Shown here: positions 21,375 to 33,000 of the stretch, piece by piece
Layout of the letters: every line of letters starts with the position of its first letter
How positions within the stretch are numbered: the first letter of the stretch is position 1
NCBI RefSeq assembly: GCF_020906515.1
Contig: NC_085855.1
Location: 2,232,001 to 2,296,000, forward strand
Source of the DNA: Vanrija pseudolonga
Lineage: Eukaryota > Basidiomycota > Tremellomycetes > Trichosporonales > Trichosporonaceae
Direction: 5' to 3'
DNA length: 64,000 bases
The notes under the pieces: model-generated
The model's database searches: none
What the model was told of the DNA's origin: nothing
The model's input: the letters and a program-made list of their open reading frames with translations, nothing else
Program-made: the position numbers and the translations under genes

Positions 21375-23344
21375 TTACTTCGCCGTGACCTGCTTCCCAT
21401 CGTCCGATTCGGCGTCGTCGATGTGCTGGATCTCGGCCTTCTCCTGCGAGTGTATAAGCTCGCCCATCTGCGGCCCGTCGAACTTGACGGCGACTTCTTC
21501 GAGCGTGAGGCTGCGGGTGTGAGCGAGCGCAACGCGCAGATGACTTACCCCTTGGTCTCGGGGAAGAAGAGGTAGATGATGATGGTGAGGTAGATGAGGA
21601 TGCCGACATAGACGAGGTAGTACCAGTAGTGGATCTTGGACAGGGCGATCGGGTTGACGTACGAGTTGTAGATGATGAACACGGCCTGGGTGACCTGCCA
21701 GACGCCCATGCCCTTTGAGCGGATGGCGAAGGGCTGGGGGTGTGAGCTCGCGTCGGTCGCGACATGTGGCTGGGAGCTGGGGCGCGGACTCACGAAGATC
21801 TCGACGTTGTACGCGACGTTCATCGGCGTCATGGCAATGTCGTACGAGCCGTTGAAGAGGAACAGGAATGCGACGACGGCGATGCCTGCCGAGCTGTTAC
21901 CCGTCTTGGAGAAGGCGGCAGAGCAGCCAGTGATGACGACCATTGAGATTAACATGCCGGTAGTCGAGGCGAGGAAGAGGGGACGACGGCCGAAGCGCTC
22001 GATGGTGAGAGCTGCGCCGCCGGCCAAGAACAGGTTCCAGATCTGGACAAGAGTCAGCCAGGTCGAGGTATGCACGCTGTGCTGCTACCCACGTTCATGC
22101 CACTGTTGAGGAGGAGCTGCTGGGAGGCAGACGTGATGCCGACGCTCTTGAGGACCGGGACGAAGTAGTAGCTGGGGTGTGTTGGCACTAGCCATGCCGT
22201 TGGCCCGCGCTTGCACTCACCCAATGACACCGTTACCGCACCACTGGGCACCGATAACGACATGAAGCATGATGAACAGGCGCTTGCGGTTACCAGGCGT
22301 CTTGAACAGGGAGAACCACGACCCAGCACCGCTGTTGATCGCCTTCTCCTCCACGAGCGCCTGCTGGATCTCGTCCATCTCAAAGTTGACCAGCGGGTCG
22401 TTCTCGTCGCCATTCGCGTGTTCGCGCGCGAGCACCTTGCGCGCCTCCTCCAGCCGGCCCTTGGAGATGAGCCAGCGCGGGCTCTCGGGAATGAGGATGA
22501 AGCCCACCAGCACAAACGTCGGGATGACGAACTGGATCAGGCAGGGCAGGCGCCACGACCAGTGCGATTCACGGTAGTTCATGTACGCGCCGTAGCCTGC
22601 CCAGCCGCCGATGATGGAGCCGACGTACCATCCCGACATGTTGCTGGGCGTGGGTTAGCGTGGCGTCAGGGGAGTGACAGTGGACTTACAGAGCCGAGGC
22701 GGTGGAGCGGTATCGAGGGCTGGTTTGTGTAAGCGATGATGAGAAGGGGTATGCGGCGACTCACTGGGCCAGCTCGACGAGGAGCGCAGGGCCAGTCGGC
22801 GCACTAAGCGCACTGAAAGTTGTGATCAGGACACGCGCCGCAGCCCACATGCCGAGGGTGTTGGAGAACGCCTGCATGATGGCAAAGGCGATGACGCCGA
22901 TGACCGCGATGATGTTGGGGAGACGACGGCCGAACCTGTCTCCCATCTATGCAAAGCGCAGGTCAGCGCTCGTTCGTTGATGATGTCGATGGATGGGACC
23001 ACGTACCCAAGACCCAACAAGTGGCATGATGAGGTTGGGGAACGCGCCGCACGCGTTGATCAGGCCCAGCGTGTCGGGGTTCTTCAAGGCCGGGAACTGC
23101 TCGAACCACTGGGCGTCAGCGCCAGAGTAAGGACACGGCGCACCTTTGGCACGGCCTGCAGACCGCCGAAGAGGGAGCCGTCGAAGCCGCCGTACACGGT
23201 GCAGAGGGCACAGAGGGCCACCCAGACGACGTTGCGCCGGAGGCAGGGGTCGCGCCACCATCTGGCCTTGTCAGCTTGTCTTTCCGCTAACGCGACTCAC
23301 TGCGGCGCCGTGTTGTTGTGCAGGCCCTTGTACTCGGACGGCAT
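21375..23344 (-). CDS. MFS sugar transporter (lactose-permease-like fungal hexose porter), 10 exons
   Basis: A plasma-membrane sugar porter of 515 residues. Exons: 23344-23301, 23261-23144, 23108-23007, 22946-22765, 22719-22690, 22643-22221, 22171-22093, 22042-21794, 21733-21549 and 21510-21375; the introns are 35-60 nt. Family marks are GDRFGRRLPN after helix 2, ELAHPRYRSTASAL before helix 5 (split across the 30-nt exon 5), IPESPRWLISKGR between the halves, ERFGRRPLFL in the second half, PFAIRSKGMG and the closing PETKGLTLEEVAVKFDG. The N-terminus (MPSEYKGLHNNTAPQ) resembles fungal lactose-permease-like porters. It differs greatly from the 13781-15508 porter in intron number, so the two are not recent duplicates. 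The substrate is not decided. Confidence 0.9.
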
Positions 23345-25199
23345 GGTGAGAGTAGCTGTGTCGACCCAGAGTCGGATGAGGCTACATCGTGCAGAATGGT
23401 CAGCTTATGTACCCACGCGAGGTGGCATGTCCATCGTCCCCACTCATGCAACCCGTCTCAGGATCCCATTCACTCATCTCCTCGTCTCCATTGGTACAAG
23501 TCACCCCGAGCACCTCCGCAGGGGCTGCTCCGCCGTGGGGCAGCCCGCCCATCCCCGTGGTGCAAGCATGCCCCGCAGTTGAGTCTAGCCCAGCGCGCCA
23601 GCACCTCCGTCCCATGTATACTGCTGCCACAGTGTGCAGACAGAATGCAACCTTGTCCAGTGAGTTGCCGGAGTTCAGGCACCCGCAATGAGCCACCGGC
23701 CGGGCTCGTAATCTAACAGACATTGGAGGTCTCGGCGAAACCCCGGATTGCGGGGCACTCGAGCGGACTCAGGGGAGCGGCCGTGAGGCGACACAAACAC
23801 GCGACCGCCAGGAGCCAGGCGCACGCACCTGCCAAGCACGCCTCAGTGCGTGCACCACAGCTGCGCTGGGCCATTCGGTCCGTCGCGGCCCGACGCCGAG
23901 AGGTGCACGAGGGGTGCATGGGCGGCTGGAGACGTCACAGGTGGCTTGGGTGGGCCCACATGGGCACAATCAACCCGCCAGCTCGGAGGTCGCGGCGCCA
24001 ATACACCGAAAACACTATCGCCCCCTTGCCTCCCTTGCCTTGCTGCCTTCATCGAGCGGCTCGTACCGGCTCGACACGGCACAAGGGAATGAAGGTACGT
24101 ACCTGCGGACGTTCTTGGCGGCGTGGGCTTGGCCGGGGTGAATGTAGCAAGCTCATACTCGTTAGCAGCTGCCATCTCGACCTCCTCAAGGTGTGAGCAG
24201 CGCGTCGTGCCGCCGTGGGGAAAGGGCACGGGTATGTCTGCAACAGCGTTGCCAACGGTCCTCCCGACATCGTGATGGGGCAGGCAAGGGAGAGGTGAAA
24301 ACATGCATAGCGACATCATACGGACGAGCGCGGTAGGAAGCGGCAGCGGCAGTCTGCGAGGTGGGGGCGTGGGGTCAGCGTCTCCGATACAATTACAGAC
24401 CGTCGGTGTAGCAGCAGAAGTCCACAGTGCACCATTTGTGCTCATTCTCCCCATGCCGACGAGCCCCAGCAGGGAAGCCGCGCTGACCGCGGGTCGCTGA
24501 CTGGGGCGCCTCGAGAGTTCGGCCGGGGGTGGGGTTAGAGGAGGGGGAGGGGGGGGGAGATGGGATGGGAAAGGGGGTGAGGGGGTCGACAAGCGACAGC
24601 CTCCATGCCATGGCACCACCGTCCTTCGTCACCAGAGGGGGGCGGGGTTCCCGTAAAGATCACACGCTCATATCCCAAAGCTCGGGCCTTGGCCCCCTTC
24701 TGGCTCCAGATGGCTGATACACCGTGTCACTGCCGCCGCTGCACCAACCGTCCAAGTGGGTACCAGCGCAGGCCCGGGCCCAATGCAACGTTAACGGGTT
24801 CACGGTGGACCCAAGACGCTCAACGCCTCCCGTGAGCACAGGATCCTTTGAAGGTCGCTGCCTCGGGCTGGCGGGCCTGCTCCCCGCTTGGACTGGCCGA
24901 GCGCAAATTGTATCGTGGTGCTGAGACGTGACACCCACCTGATGTGATCGTTTGAAGTGTGATGTACTGGGCGCGCCGGGGGGTGCCCCTCGTGAGTGGA
25001 TGTGGATGAGTGGACGAGTGGACGGAGAAAGACGAATGGAAGGAGAAGGGAGTAAGAGTTATGAGTTGGTGTGTAAATGGAAAGGTGGAGAAATCAAAAT
25101 CACACACGTGATTGATTAGAAAACCAGGGTTGGTCGATTCAATGACGCGGAATGCATCTGTTTCTCGATGCACACTTGCACGACATTCAGTTCAGCTAC
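23345..25199. other. Intergenic: sugar-porter promoter and P1B-ATPase 3' flank
   Basis: About 1.85 kb. A single possible orphan coding exon (24175-24103, minus; starts MAAANEYELATFTPAKP and ends at a GTACGT donor) was seen, but no partner exon could be joined. No gene is called. Several G-rich and C-rich runs lie around 24540-24570. Confidence 0.5.
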
Positions 25200-28100
25200 T
25201 TAGGCCTTGACAGCACGACGACGCGCGGCCACCCAGCCCCACAGCTTCGCAACTACGGCGAGCAGGAGGACCGGGAGCACGGACACGAGCTCGCCGAGAC
25301 CGGCGTACTGCGGCGGGATGCGGAAGTCGACGGCGGCGCCAGAGGCCAGGATGATCGCGGCGGTGAAGTACACACCACACCACGCAATCGCAGCGAGGGC
25401 AAGCACACGCCCGATGCCCGCGATGCCGATGGCAGCCGAGAGCATGCGCTTGATGTCCGTGCCGAGGAGGACCACGTCGGATGCGAGTACGGCGGCGTCA
25501 GTGCCGCTACCCATGCCGATGCCCACGTCGGCGAGGGACAGCGCGATCGAGTCGTTGACGCCGTCGCCTACGAACGCGACGGGCGAGTCGGCCTGCAGGG
25601 TCGCAATGGCCTCGGCCTTGCCCTCGGGGCTGAGGCCGCCGAACGCGGCGGACGGGTCGAGGCCGATACGCGACGCGAAGGCTGCGACGGCGGCCTGGTG
25701 GTCGCCCGAGAGGACGGACACGGCGACGCCGGAAGCAGTGAGGTCGGTGACGAGCTCGGAGGCCCCGCCGCGCGCCTTGTCCGCCAGGCCGTACGCCGCC
25801 ACGAGGTGCCCGCCGACCGTGACGACGAAGACCGTGAGCCCCTTGTCGAGGTACGCCTTGACGGTCGGGTTGGACGCCGTGCCGGTGAACACGGCGCTGC
25901 CGCCGAGCACGGGGTAGCCGTAGAACGCGCCTCTCACACCGCCGCCGGGGACGACGGTGTACTCGATCGCGAGGCCCGGGTCGGAGGGGTCGACGAAGTC
26001 GGCGCCGGGGGCAGTATTCGCGGCGAGGTACTGGTTCACTGCGACGCTGACGGGGTGACGACTGGCCGAGGTCATTGCCGAGACGAGCTCGGCGCCGAGG
26101 GCGTCGCCAGTGTATGCCTCCACGACGGAGAGGGTGCCGAGGGAGAGGGTGCCTGTCTTGTCGAACGCGATGCGGCGGATCTTGCTGAGGGAGAGAAGGG
26201 CGTCGGACGAGCGGAAGACGATGCCGTCCTTGACGCTCATGGCCATGCACGTCGCCGAGATGGTGGGGACGGCGAGGGTCAGCGCACACGGGCACGACAC
26301 AGCCATGATAGCGATAGCGTAGGTCACGGCGTCGATCACGCTGCGGCCCCAAGGATGCCCGCGGACGTAGTGGCCCACGAACAGCCACACGAGGAAGCTG
26401 ATGAAGCACGCCGCGCTGGCAATGGGCAGCAGCCACTCGGCCATACGGTCCGCAAAGTCGCCGAACCGACTAGCCGAGCTCTGCGCGTCCATAACGGCCT
26501 GGATGACGCTCGCGAGCGAGTTCTCGCCGACGAGCCGCGCGACGGCGACGTCGACGCTACCCTCGATCAGCGTCGTGCCGGCGTGCACTGCCTGTCCTTG
26601 AGCGCGGAGAACGGGCACCGACTCGCCCGTGATTGCCGACTCGTCAATGTCGGCGCTGCCGGAGAAGATGGTGCCGTCTGTTGGCACGACGCTGGGCGCA
26701 GTGACGCGGATCACGTCGTTGTAGAAGAGCAGGCGGACGTCGACGCTCTCCACGCCGCCCTTGGGCGTGACCACCTCGGCGGTCGTGGGTTGTAGCTTGG
26801 CGAGGGACGAGATCGCGCCGAGCGCGGCCTTGCGCGTCGAGGCCTGGATCGTGCGGCCGAGGTAGATGAGGGACACGAGCAGGCCCAGGGTCTCGAAGAA
26901 CGGCTCGGCGATGGGGTGGCCGGCGGCCTGGAACGCGAACGCGACGACGGAGAAGATGTACGTCGTGAGCGTGCTCACGCTGGTAAGCACGCCAAGGTCC
27001 GCGCGGCGGAGGTACCACAGGGTGCGGAGCGAGCCCACGTAGATGGGGTACGCGGCCGCCAGGACGCCGGTGGCGAGCGCGAACTCGGCGGCGCGGTGCC
27101 CGAGCGAGCCCTTGTGCGGGATCGGCGCCCACACCAGCACTAGGATCGGGATGGTGAGGAGGATGCTCAGCCCCGTGCGGAGGGCGAGCGCGCGCACGTC
27201 GGCGTTGATGCGCTGTTCTTGGCGCGAGAGCATCGGCGGGGCGAGGGCGGCGCCGTACTCCCCCAGCCGGGTGACGATGTCGCGCGGCGACGCGCCGTCG
27301 CGCGAGAAGACAAAGTCGACCTCGCCGCCGGCCTTGCGCGGGCGCACGTCGGCCGTCTCGTACGAGTCTAGCACGTCGGCGGGCGGCATGCGACTAAACG
27401 TGATGGGCACGACCGTCCCGCCTTCGCCCTTGGCCGACGAGTAGATCACGCGGATGGGGAACCCAGTCGCGCGGGTCACGAAGCGCCCGATGATCTCGGG
27501 CTCGGCGGCGCTCGTCTCGCGCTCGGCTTCGACCAGCGCGCGGACATAGTCCATGCGCGTGATCTTCGTTCCGGGGAGTGCGTCGAACACGCGGCGCACT
27601 TTCGACAGGCAGTCGGGGCAGTCCATGCCCGCGACTTCGAGGGTGAACGTCTCGGTCTCGGCGCCGGCCTTGATCTCGGCCTTGGCGGGGAGGACGGCCG
27701 CGGCAAGCAGCGCCTCGACTTCCTCGTCGGGCGGGCAGCACATGGCCTCGGCGCACTCGTCGATACGCGGGCAGCAGTAGTTTGCGAACGCGATACAGCA
27801 GCGGCGAGCAGCCGAGTGGACCTGCGCGGCGGCTTCGAGCAGGGAACGCGCCACTGGCGTCAGCTTGGTTCAGCGCGCGCGACTCACTCTTTGCGCTAGG
27901 CTGCTCCATCATGCTCTTGACGCAGCACCCGCACATTGTGCGGTCGGACCGGCGCTTCTTGCGCGTCGTGCAGTCCGCCTCGCGGCACGGCTGGTGCTTG
28001 TGCTGCCTGATTGGGTCGGCGCGGCGCGAGCGTCGGCGGCAGGGTTTCGACGGGCCGGCCTTGCATTTCTCACGGAGGGGGTCGTCGAGTGTGTCCGTGT

Positions 28101-29052
28101 CCGAGTCGCACGACGAGTAGTCGGACTCCGAGTCGGGAGAAGCGGCCTTGCGACGCGAGGCGCAGGCCTTCCTCGGGGCTGGCTTGGTACAGGCGCCAGA
28201 CTTGTCGTCGCAGCAGTCGTCCATGATGGCCTTGACGGCGGGCTTGGCGCTGGTGCACTCGCCCTTGTCGTCGCAGCACTCGTCGTCGGCGTCGTCGTCG
28301 GACGACTCGGCCTCCTTGTCATCGCAGCAGCCGTCGTCGGCGCAGGCCTTGGCGAGGGTCGCAACGGCAACGGCCTCCTTGGTACACTTGCCCTCATCGT
28401 CGCAGCAGTCGTCCGACTCCGGCTCGTCCTCGTCCTTCTTGCAGCAGTCGTCGTCTTCACAGTCGTCCTTGGCCGGGGCAGCGCAAGCACTCGGCTTGCC
28501 GTCGCCGCACTTATCACCAGGCGAAGCTAATCTGATAAGCACTTCCCCCGCACACATGGTCCACATACCGCAGCAGTCTCCAGCCTTGGGCTCTGGTCCA
28601 CAGCAATCGTCTACCATTGTCTCGCAGTCGCTGTCGATTTCCTCAGGGGACGCGGTGCACGTGTGGTCCTGGCAGTGGGCGTCGGTCGGGGACTCGCCAG
28701 GGAGGACGTGGGCGTGGTCTGGCGCGCCGTGCGAGTCGCCGTGAGCGTGGGGGTGGGCGTGGGGGTGGCTGCCGTGGTCGTGGTCGTGCCCGTGGTCGTC
28801 GTGCGCGTGACCGTGATCGTGGCCGCTGTGGTCGTGGGGGTGGCTGTGAGCTGCGTGATCGTGGCCGTGGTTGTGGTGTTGGTGGATGTGGGCGTGACCG
28901 TGGGGGTCGTTGCTGTGGTTGTGGTGATGGTGATGATGACCGCCGTGGCCCTCGCCGCTCTTTTCTTCTCCGTCCTGCGCCGTCCGCTCTCCGCGCCGGT
29001 GTCGATGAGCACCTCCGTCGTGCTTCGGCGATTGATTTCCGCTCGGCGTCAT
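25200..29052 (-). CDS. Heavy-metal P1B-type ATPase with His- and Cys-rich N-terminus (Pca1-like)
   Basis: An ATP-driven exporter of Cu, Cd or a similar soft metal across the plasma membrane or a vesicle membrane. The protein has 1,272 residues in two exons (29052-27888 and 27853-25200; intron 34 nt). Residues about 36-115 are His-rich. Residues about 127-375 hold at least seven CC pairs in acidic repeats (DDCCDDEGKC, DECCDDKGEC, DDCCDDKSGAC) plus CGCC, and more CC pairs follow at the start of exon 2. One HMA domain has GMDCPDC (464-470). The pump core has TGES (797-800), the membrane CPC (909-911), DKTGT (953-957), SRHP (987-989) and GDGVND (1151-1156). All catalytic motifs are intact. An optional 42-nt in-frame intron (28527-28568) would remove 14 residues of the Cys region. 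Yeast Pca1 has a comparable Cys-rich head; exact metal preference is inferred. Confidence 0.92.
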
Positions 29053-30017
29053 TGTTGCGTCCTGGGCGGGTGGGTGGCAAATGCGACACGCGACTCGAGC
29101 GAGGACCCGAACGGTCACGACCCAGTCTACTTAAGTATCCCTCAACAATCTTCGTCCCTTCGTCCTCTTCTCCATCTACCTCGCCCTCTACCTCTCCCCG
29201 CGTTCCTCCTTCGCTTGTGCACACTTCGCATCACTAACCCACTGACCATTCACATCATCTGACACCAGCCAAAATACCGCAGGGTCCCAGTCCCGGCCGC
29301 CTCGGCCGCCGTTCGGAGATAGGGTGATGTCCGCCTCGCCGCGTTGGGGAGCCAGTCGCCGGTTTTTTTTGCTTCCAAGACCCAGCGGAGCGACACCGGA
29401 AGGACGAGCGGAAGCACGGATGGCAGCGCCTGAGGACGTCCCGCGTCGGAGCGAGTCCTTCAGGCGCCATCTTGGGGTGCTTTGGGCTACATTGGGCGGC
29501 ATTCACCCCCTGCTCGCTCCGAGGCAACCTGGCTCGTCGGCCGAACCGGCGTTGTTGCTCACCCCACGTCCTCACCGCTTCCCACACCCAACGTGCTACC
29601 CCTCTTGGCGTCGCTGTCGAGCTCGCTTGTGCGAGCGGGCTAGTCCCAGCTCGACCTGCCCGCCTCGGCGCCGGTCGGGTCTCGGTCGGATTGCGGGGCT
29701 GGAGGGCAAGGAGAGAGAGCCCGACCTTGGCCTCGCGGCGTGTCATATCCAGCTCTGGCGTCCTTCCCCGATTGATGCACTGCTTTGGCACCCCACAAAC
29801 TGGCCCTCATCGAAGTGACCCGCTGCGCCTCATACCACTTGACATCCCACAACCACTACTCGACAGCAACTGACTTGGCACGCAGTGTCACTAGGTGAAG
29901 TCGGTCGTCAGTAAGCGCGCCCAGCATGCCTCCTCCCTGCGTCTCTATCACTGATTCATCTATGGTATGTACAAACTGGCCTTGATCTAAACAATCTATT
30001 CACAACCTTGGACGCTA
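29053..30017. other. Intergenic: P1B-ATPase promoter and giant-gene 3' flank
   Basis: About 965 bases. Long overlapping open frames exist on both strands (29255-29818) but they have no domain, no splice signal and no clear start, so none is called. Nothing else was seen. Confidence 0.5.
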
Positions 30018-33000
30018 CTAGTAGTCGTCAATGTACTCGTCATCCTCCTCCTCATCCTCATCATACTCCCACTCCGCCTCCACCTCATCCTCCAACCACT
30101 CCTCTTCCTCCTCCTCCTCATCATACTCCTCCTCATCCTCCTCCTCCTCATCCTCCTCCTCCTCATCCTCCTCCTCCTCATCCTCCTCCTCCTCCTCTTC
30201 CTCCTCATCGTCCTCCTCGTCACTGCTATAGTCAAACGTGGTTGACTTGACGGGAGACGATTGACGCGAAGGCGTTCCAACCTGAGGCCGGCTCGGGTCC
30301 GCCATCTCGAGGAGGTGCCGGTCAAAGTGACGCTCCGAGGCGCGCGACTGTGGCGTCCTCGTCGGCGAGGGTGTGCGCGAGCGCGCTGGCGCTGGCGCGG
30401 GCGCGGGAGCGGGGGATAGCGCGGGAGGGAGCCGCCAAGCAGTCGCCGTAACGTTCTCGCCGCGAGCGCGCGCCGCTGCGAAATCGCTCCGCTTTTGCCT
30501 GTTGAGTGCCAGCATCGCGCGGTGGATCTGCGTCTCTGGCGTCTCCCCGGGCGGCGCGAGCTGGTGGTCGCGGAGCGACTCGGCCGTCCTGTTCAGTGTC
30601 GTCCGCCTGGGCTTGTGCGCCGTCTGTTGCTCGGGCACGGCGTCGTCGCTTTCGCTGCTCTCGCTGTCATCCTCGAACTCGCGCTTAACCTTGTCCTTGG
30701 TCGCGGCCATCGGCTTGCCAGTGAACAGAGTGTTGGGGATAGCTGAGAGCCGGGGCAGTGGTGCCGGAGGTGCACAGTCGGACGGAGACAGGCCCATGCG
30801 AGGTGGTGGTGCCGGGGGGAGATGGCTCTTCGCCCAACGGGGCACGACCTGCTCCGGCTTGGGCTTGGTAGCGGGCTGTGCCACCGCGGGGGTCGGCGTC
30901 GGCGCGGGCTTGGTGGGCTCTGGCTCGGGCTTGGGGACCGGCTTGGGGGCGGGCTCTGGCGCGGGCTCTGGCGCGGGCTCTGGCGCAGGCTCTACCTTCG
31001 GCTGTGGAGCGGGCCACGGCGAGGCCTTGGGCACGAATGGCTGTGACTGCGGGGCTGGGTTGAACACGTCCAGCTCGGATGCGCGCGGGGTAGGCTTGAC
31101 TGGGTCCGGCTGCGGGGCAGGCTGCGAAGGCGCGAGCTTGGGAGGATCGGGCTTGGAAGGAGCGGGCTTGGGCGGCGCGGGCTTGACGGCGGGCGTAGGC
31201 GTCGACGTCGGAGCGGGCGGCGGTGTCGGCGCGGGCGGCTTACGGTGGTTACGCGGCTTGAGCCCCTCGAGCTTGTTGAACTTGGGCAGGGCGACCGGCT
31301 TGTCGACGTACGGCCCGTTGACTGGCGCAGGCGGCGGCGGAGGTGGCGGAGGCGGGGTCGGCTCGCGCGTGAACACGGGCGGCTTGTACGCTGCCAGCTC
31401 GGCGAAGATGAGCTGCTCCTCGGCACTGGGAGGCGGAGCGGCCGGCTTGGCGGGCTGCTGGCGGCCGCGCTGGGCACGCTTCAAGCGCGCCATGCCGACG
31501 ACGCTACTCCTGCTCGGGTCGGCGGCGGCCATCGGTGCGTTGAACGAGGGGGTCGGCTGTGTGGCGGCTGATGTCATGCCACTGATGCCTGCGAAGGAGA
31601 AATTGGCCTCGGCTTGAGCGAAGGTCGCCGCGGGGCCGGTGTTGCTAGCGACGGGGTACTGGATACCGGTGAAAAAGGCGACGGTCGTGTCGTTACTGCC
31701 GGTGACCGAGGGGTTGTTGTCGCCTTGAGCGGCGAGCGGCGGCGGCCAGATACCTTGCTGTCCCTGGCCCTCGTTGCAGGCCATTTCCTCCTCGCCCTCG
31801 GCGTCTGCGTCGCCCATCCCGTCGTCGATAGCCTCGGCAAGGGTGGACGCAACGACTGGAGGCGGGGTGGTGGACTGAAGTGGCGCGGTCGACGTACCGA
31901 TGCCGAAGATCAAGGCGCCGGCGGTGACGGCCGAGTCGTCGAGCTCGATCGAGTCGCTGGCATCCTCCATCTCGTGGTCGAACTCCTCAGCCTCCATGTC
32001 GTAGTCCACGTGGTCCTCGAGTGGTTCGAGCTCCTTCAACATGGCAGCGGCCGTCTGCTCGTCAATGTCCACTTGCTGCGCGGCAGCCTGGCTGGCGGAG
32101 GGTGCTGCGTCGTCGGCCATCTCGGTGTCGACAGGTGCGGCGGCGGCGGCGGCGGTGGTGGCAGCGAAGGTAGTGGCGGCGACGGTGGTGGCGGCGGCGG
32201 CTGGGGCGGCGGTGGGGGCGGGTCCCACTGGACCGAGAGCGCCGGAAGCTTGCGCCGCGGCGATGTCGGCTTGGTTAATGTCCCCCATCATCTCGTTGAA
32301 TATGTCCCAGTTCTCCGGTACTTCCCAGGGTTCTTGCGTTGTGCCCAGATCAAGGTCGGCGCTCGCCTCGGCAGACGCAGCGCCGGGCTCGTAGTCGGCA
32401 ATCTCGCCCTCTTCGAGCTCCGGTACGCCGGCCGCAGGCTCGGACCACGATGAGGCGGTTGGAGCTGGCGGCTCGGCGGTGGGCGCTGTCGGCAAGACGG
32501 GCTGCTGGTTGTTGATCTCGGCCTCCTCGATCTCACCGTCTTCCAGCGTCGGTGCGGTCGCCGCAGGCTCGGACCACGACGAAGCGGTTGGAGGCGGAAG
32601 CTCGGCGCTGGGCTCGATTGACGACGCCGACAAGTCGATCGACTGCATGCTGACATCGGCGACGTCGACAGCTGGCGTGGGGGCGGACAACACGATGTCG
32701 GGAGGAGTGCTCTGCTCGGGGCTGGGCACGGTCGGCGGCACGGGCGGTTGGTTGGCGAACTGGTCGACGAGGTCGTCAGTCGGCGCGGTTGGTGGAAGGC
32801 CGTCTGCCTCAGGCTCAGGCTCCCGCCACAACGCGGCGGGTGCCATGCGCCACTCGGCATCGAGCGGTGTCGACAAGTCGGCCAGTTGCGTAGCAAGCTC
32901 ACTGTCTTCGAGAGCCGGTGCAGCCGTCGCCTCTGGCTGGGGCTCGGGCAACACCACGCTCGCCGGAGTGAGCTGCTCAGCGGTAGCAAGGTCGGCACTG

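Noticed and set aside
13781-23344. The two sugar porters as a recent duplicate pair
   Set aside because: They differ in intron number (2 versus 9), N-terminus and motif wording, so they belong to different porter subfamilies.
24103-24175. Possible orphan first exon MAAANEYELATFTPAKP ending at a GTACGT donor
   Set aside because: No acceptor and following exon could be joined in frame before the sugar-porter ATG at 23344.
25152-26795. Open frame of about 550 codons on the plus strand
   Set aside because: It is antisense to the P1B-ATPase, whose motifs are unmistakable; the plus frame has the Gly/Arg/Glu/His bias of an antisense shadow in GC-rich DNA.
29255-29818. Overlapping open frames of 165-180 codons on both strands
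   Set aside because: No domain, no splice signal, no consistent start; chance is likely in GC-rich DNA.
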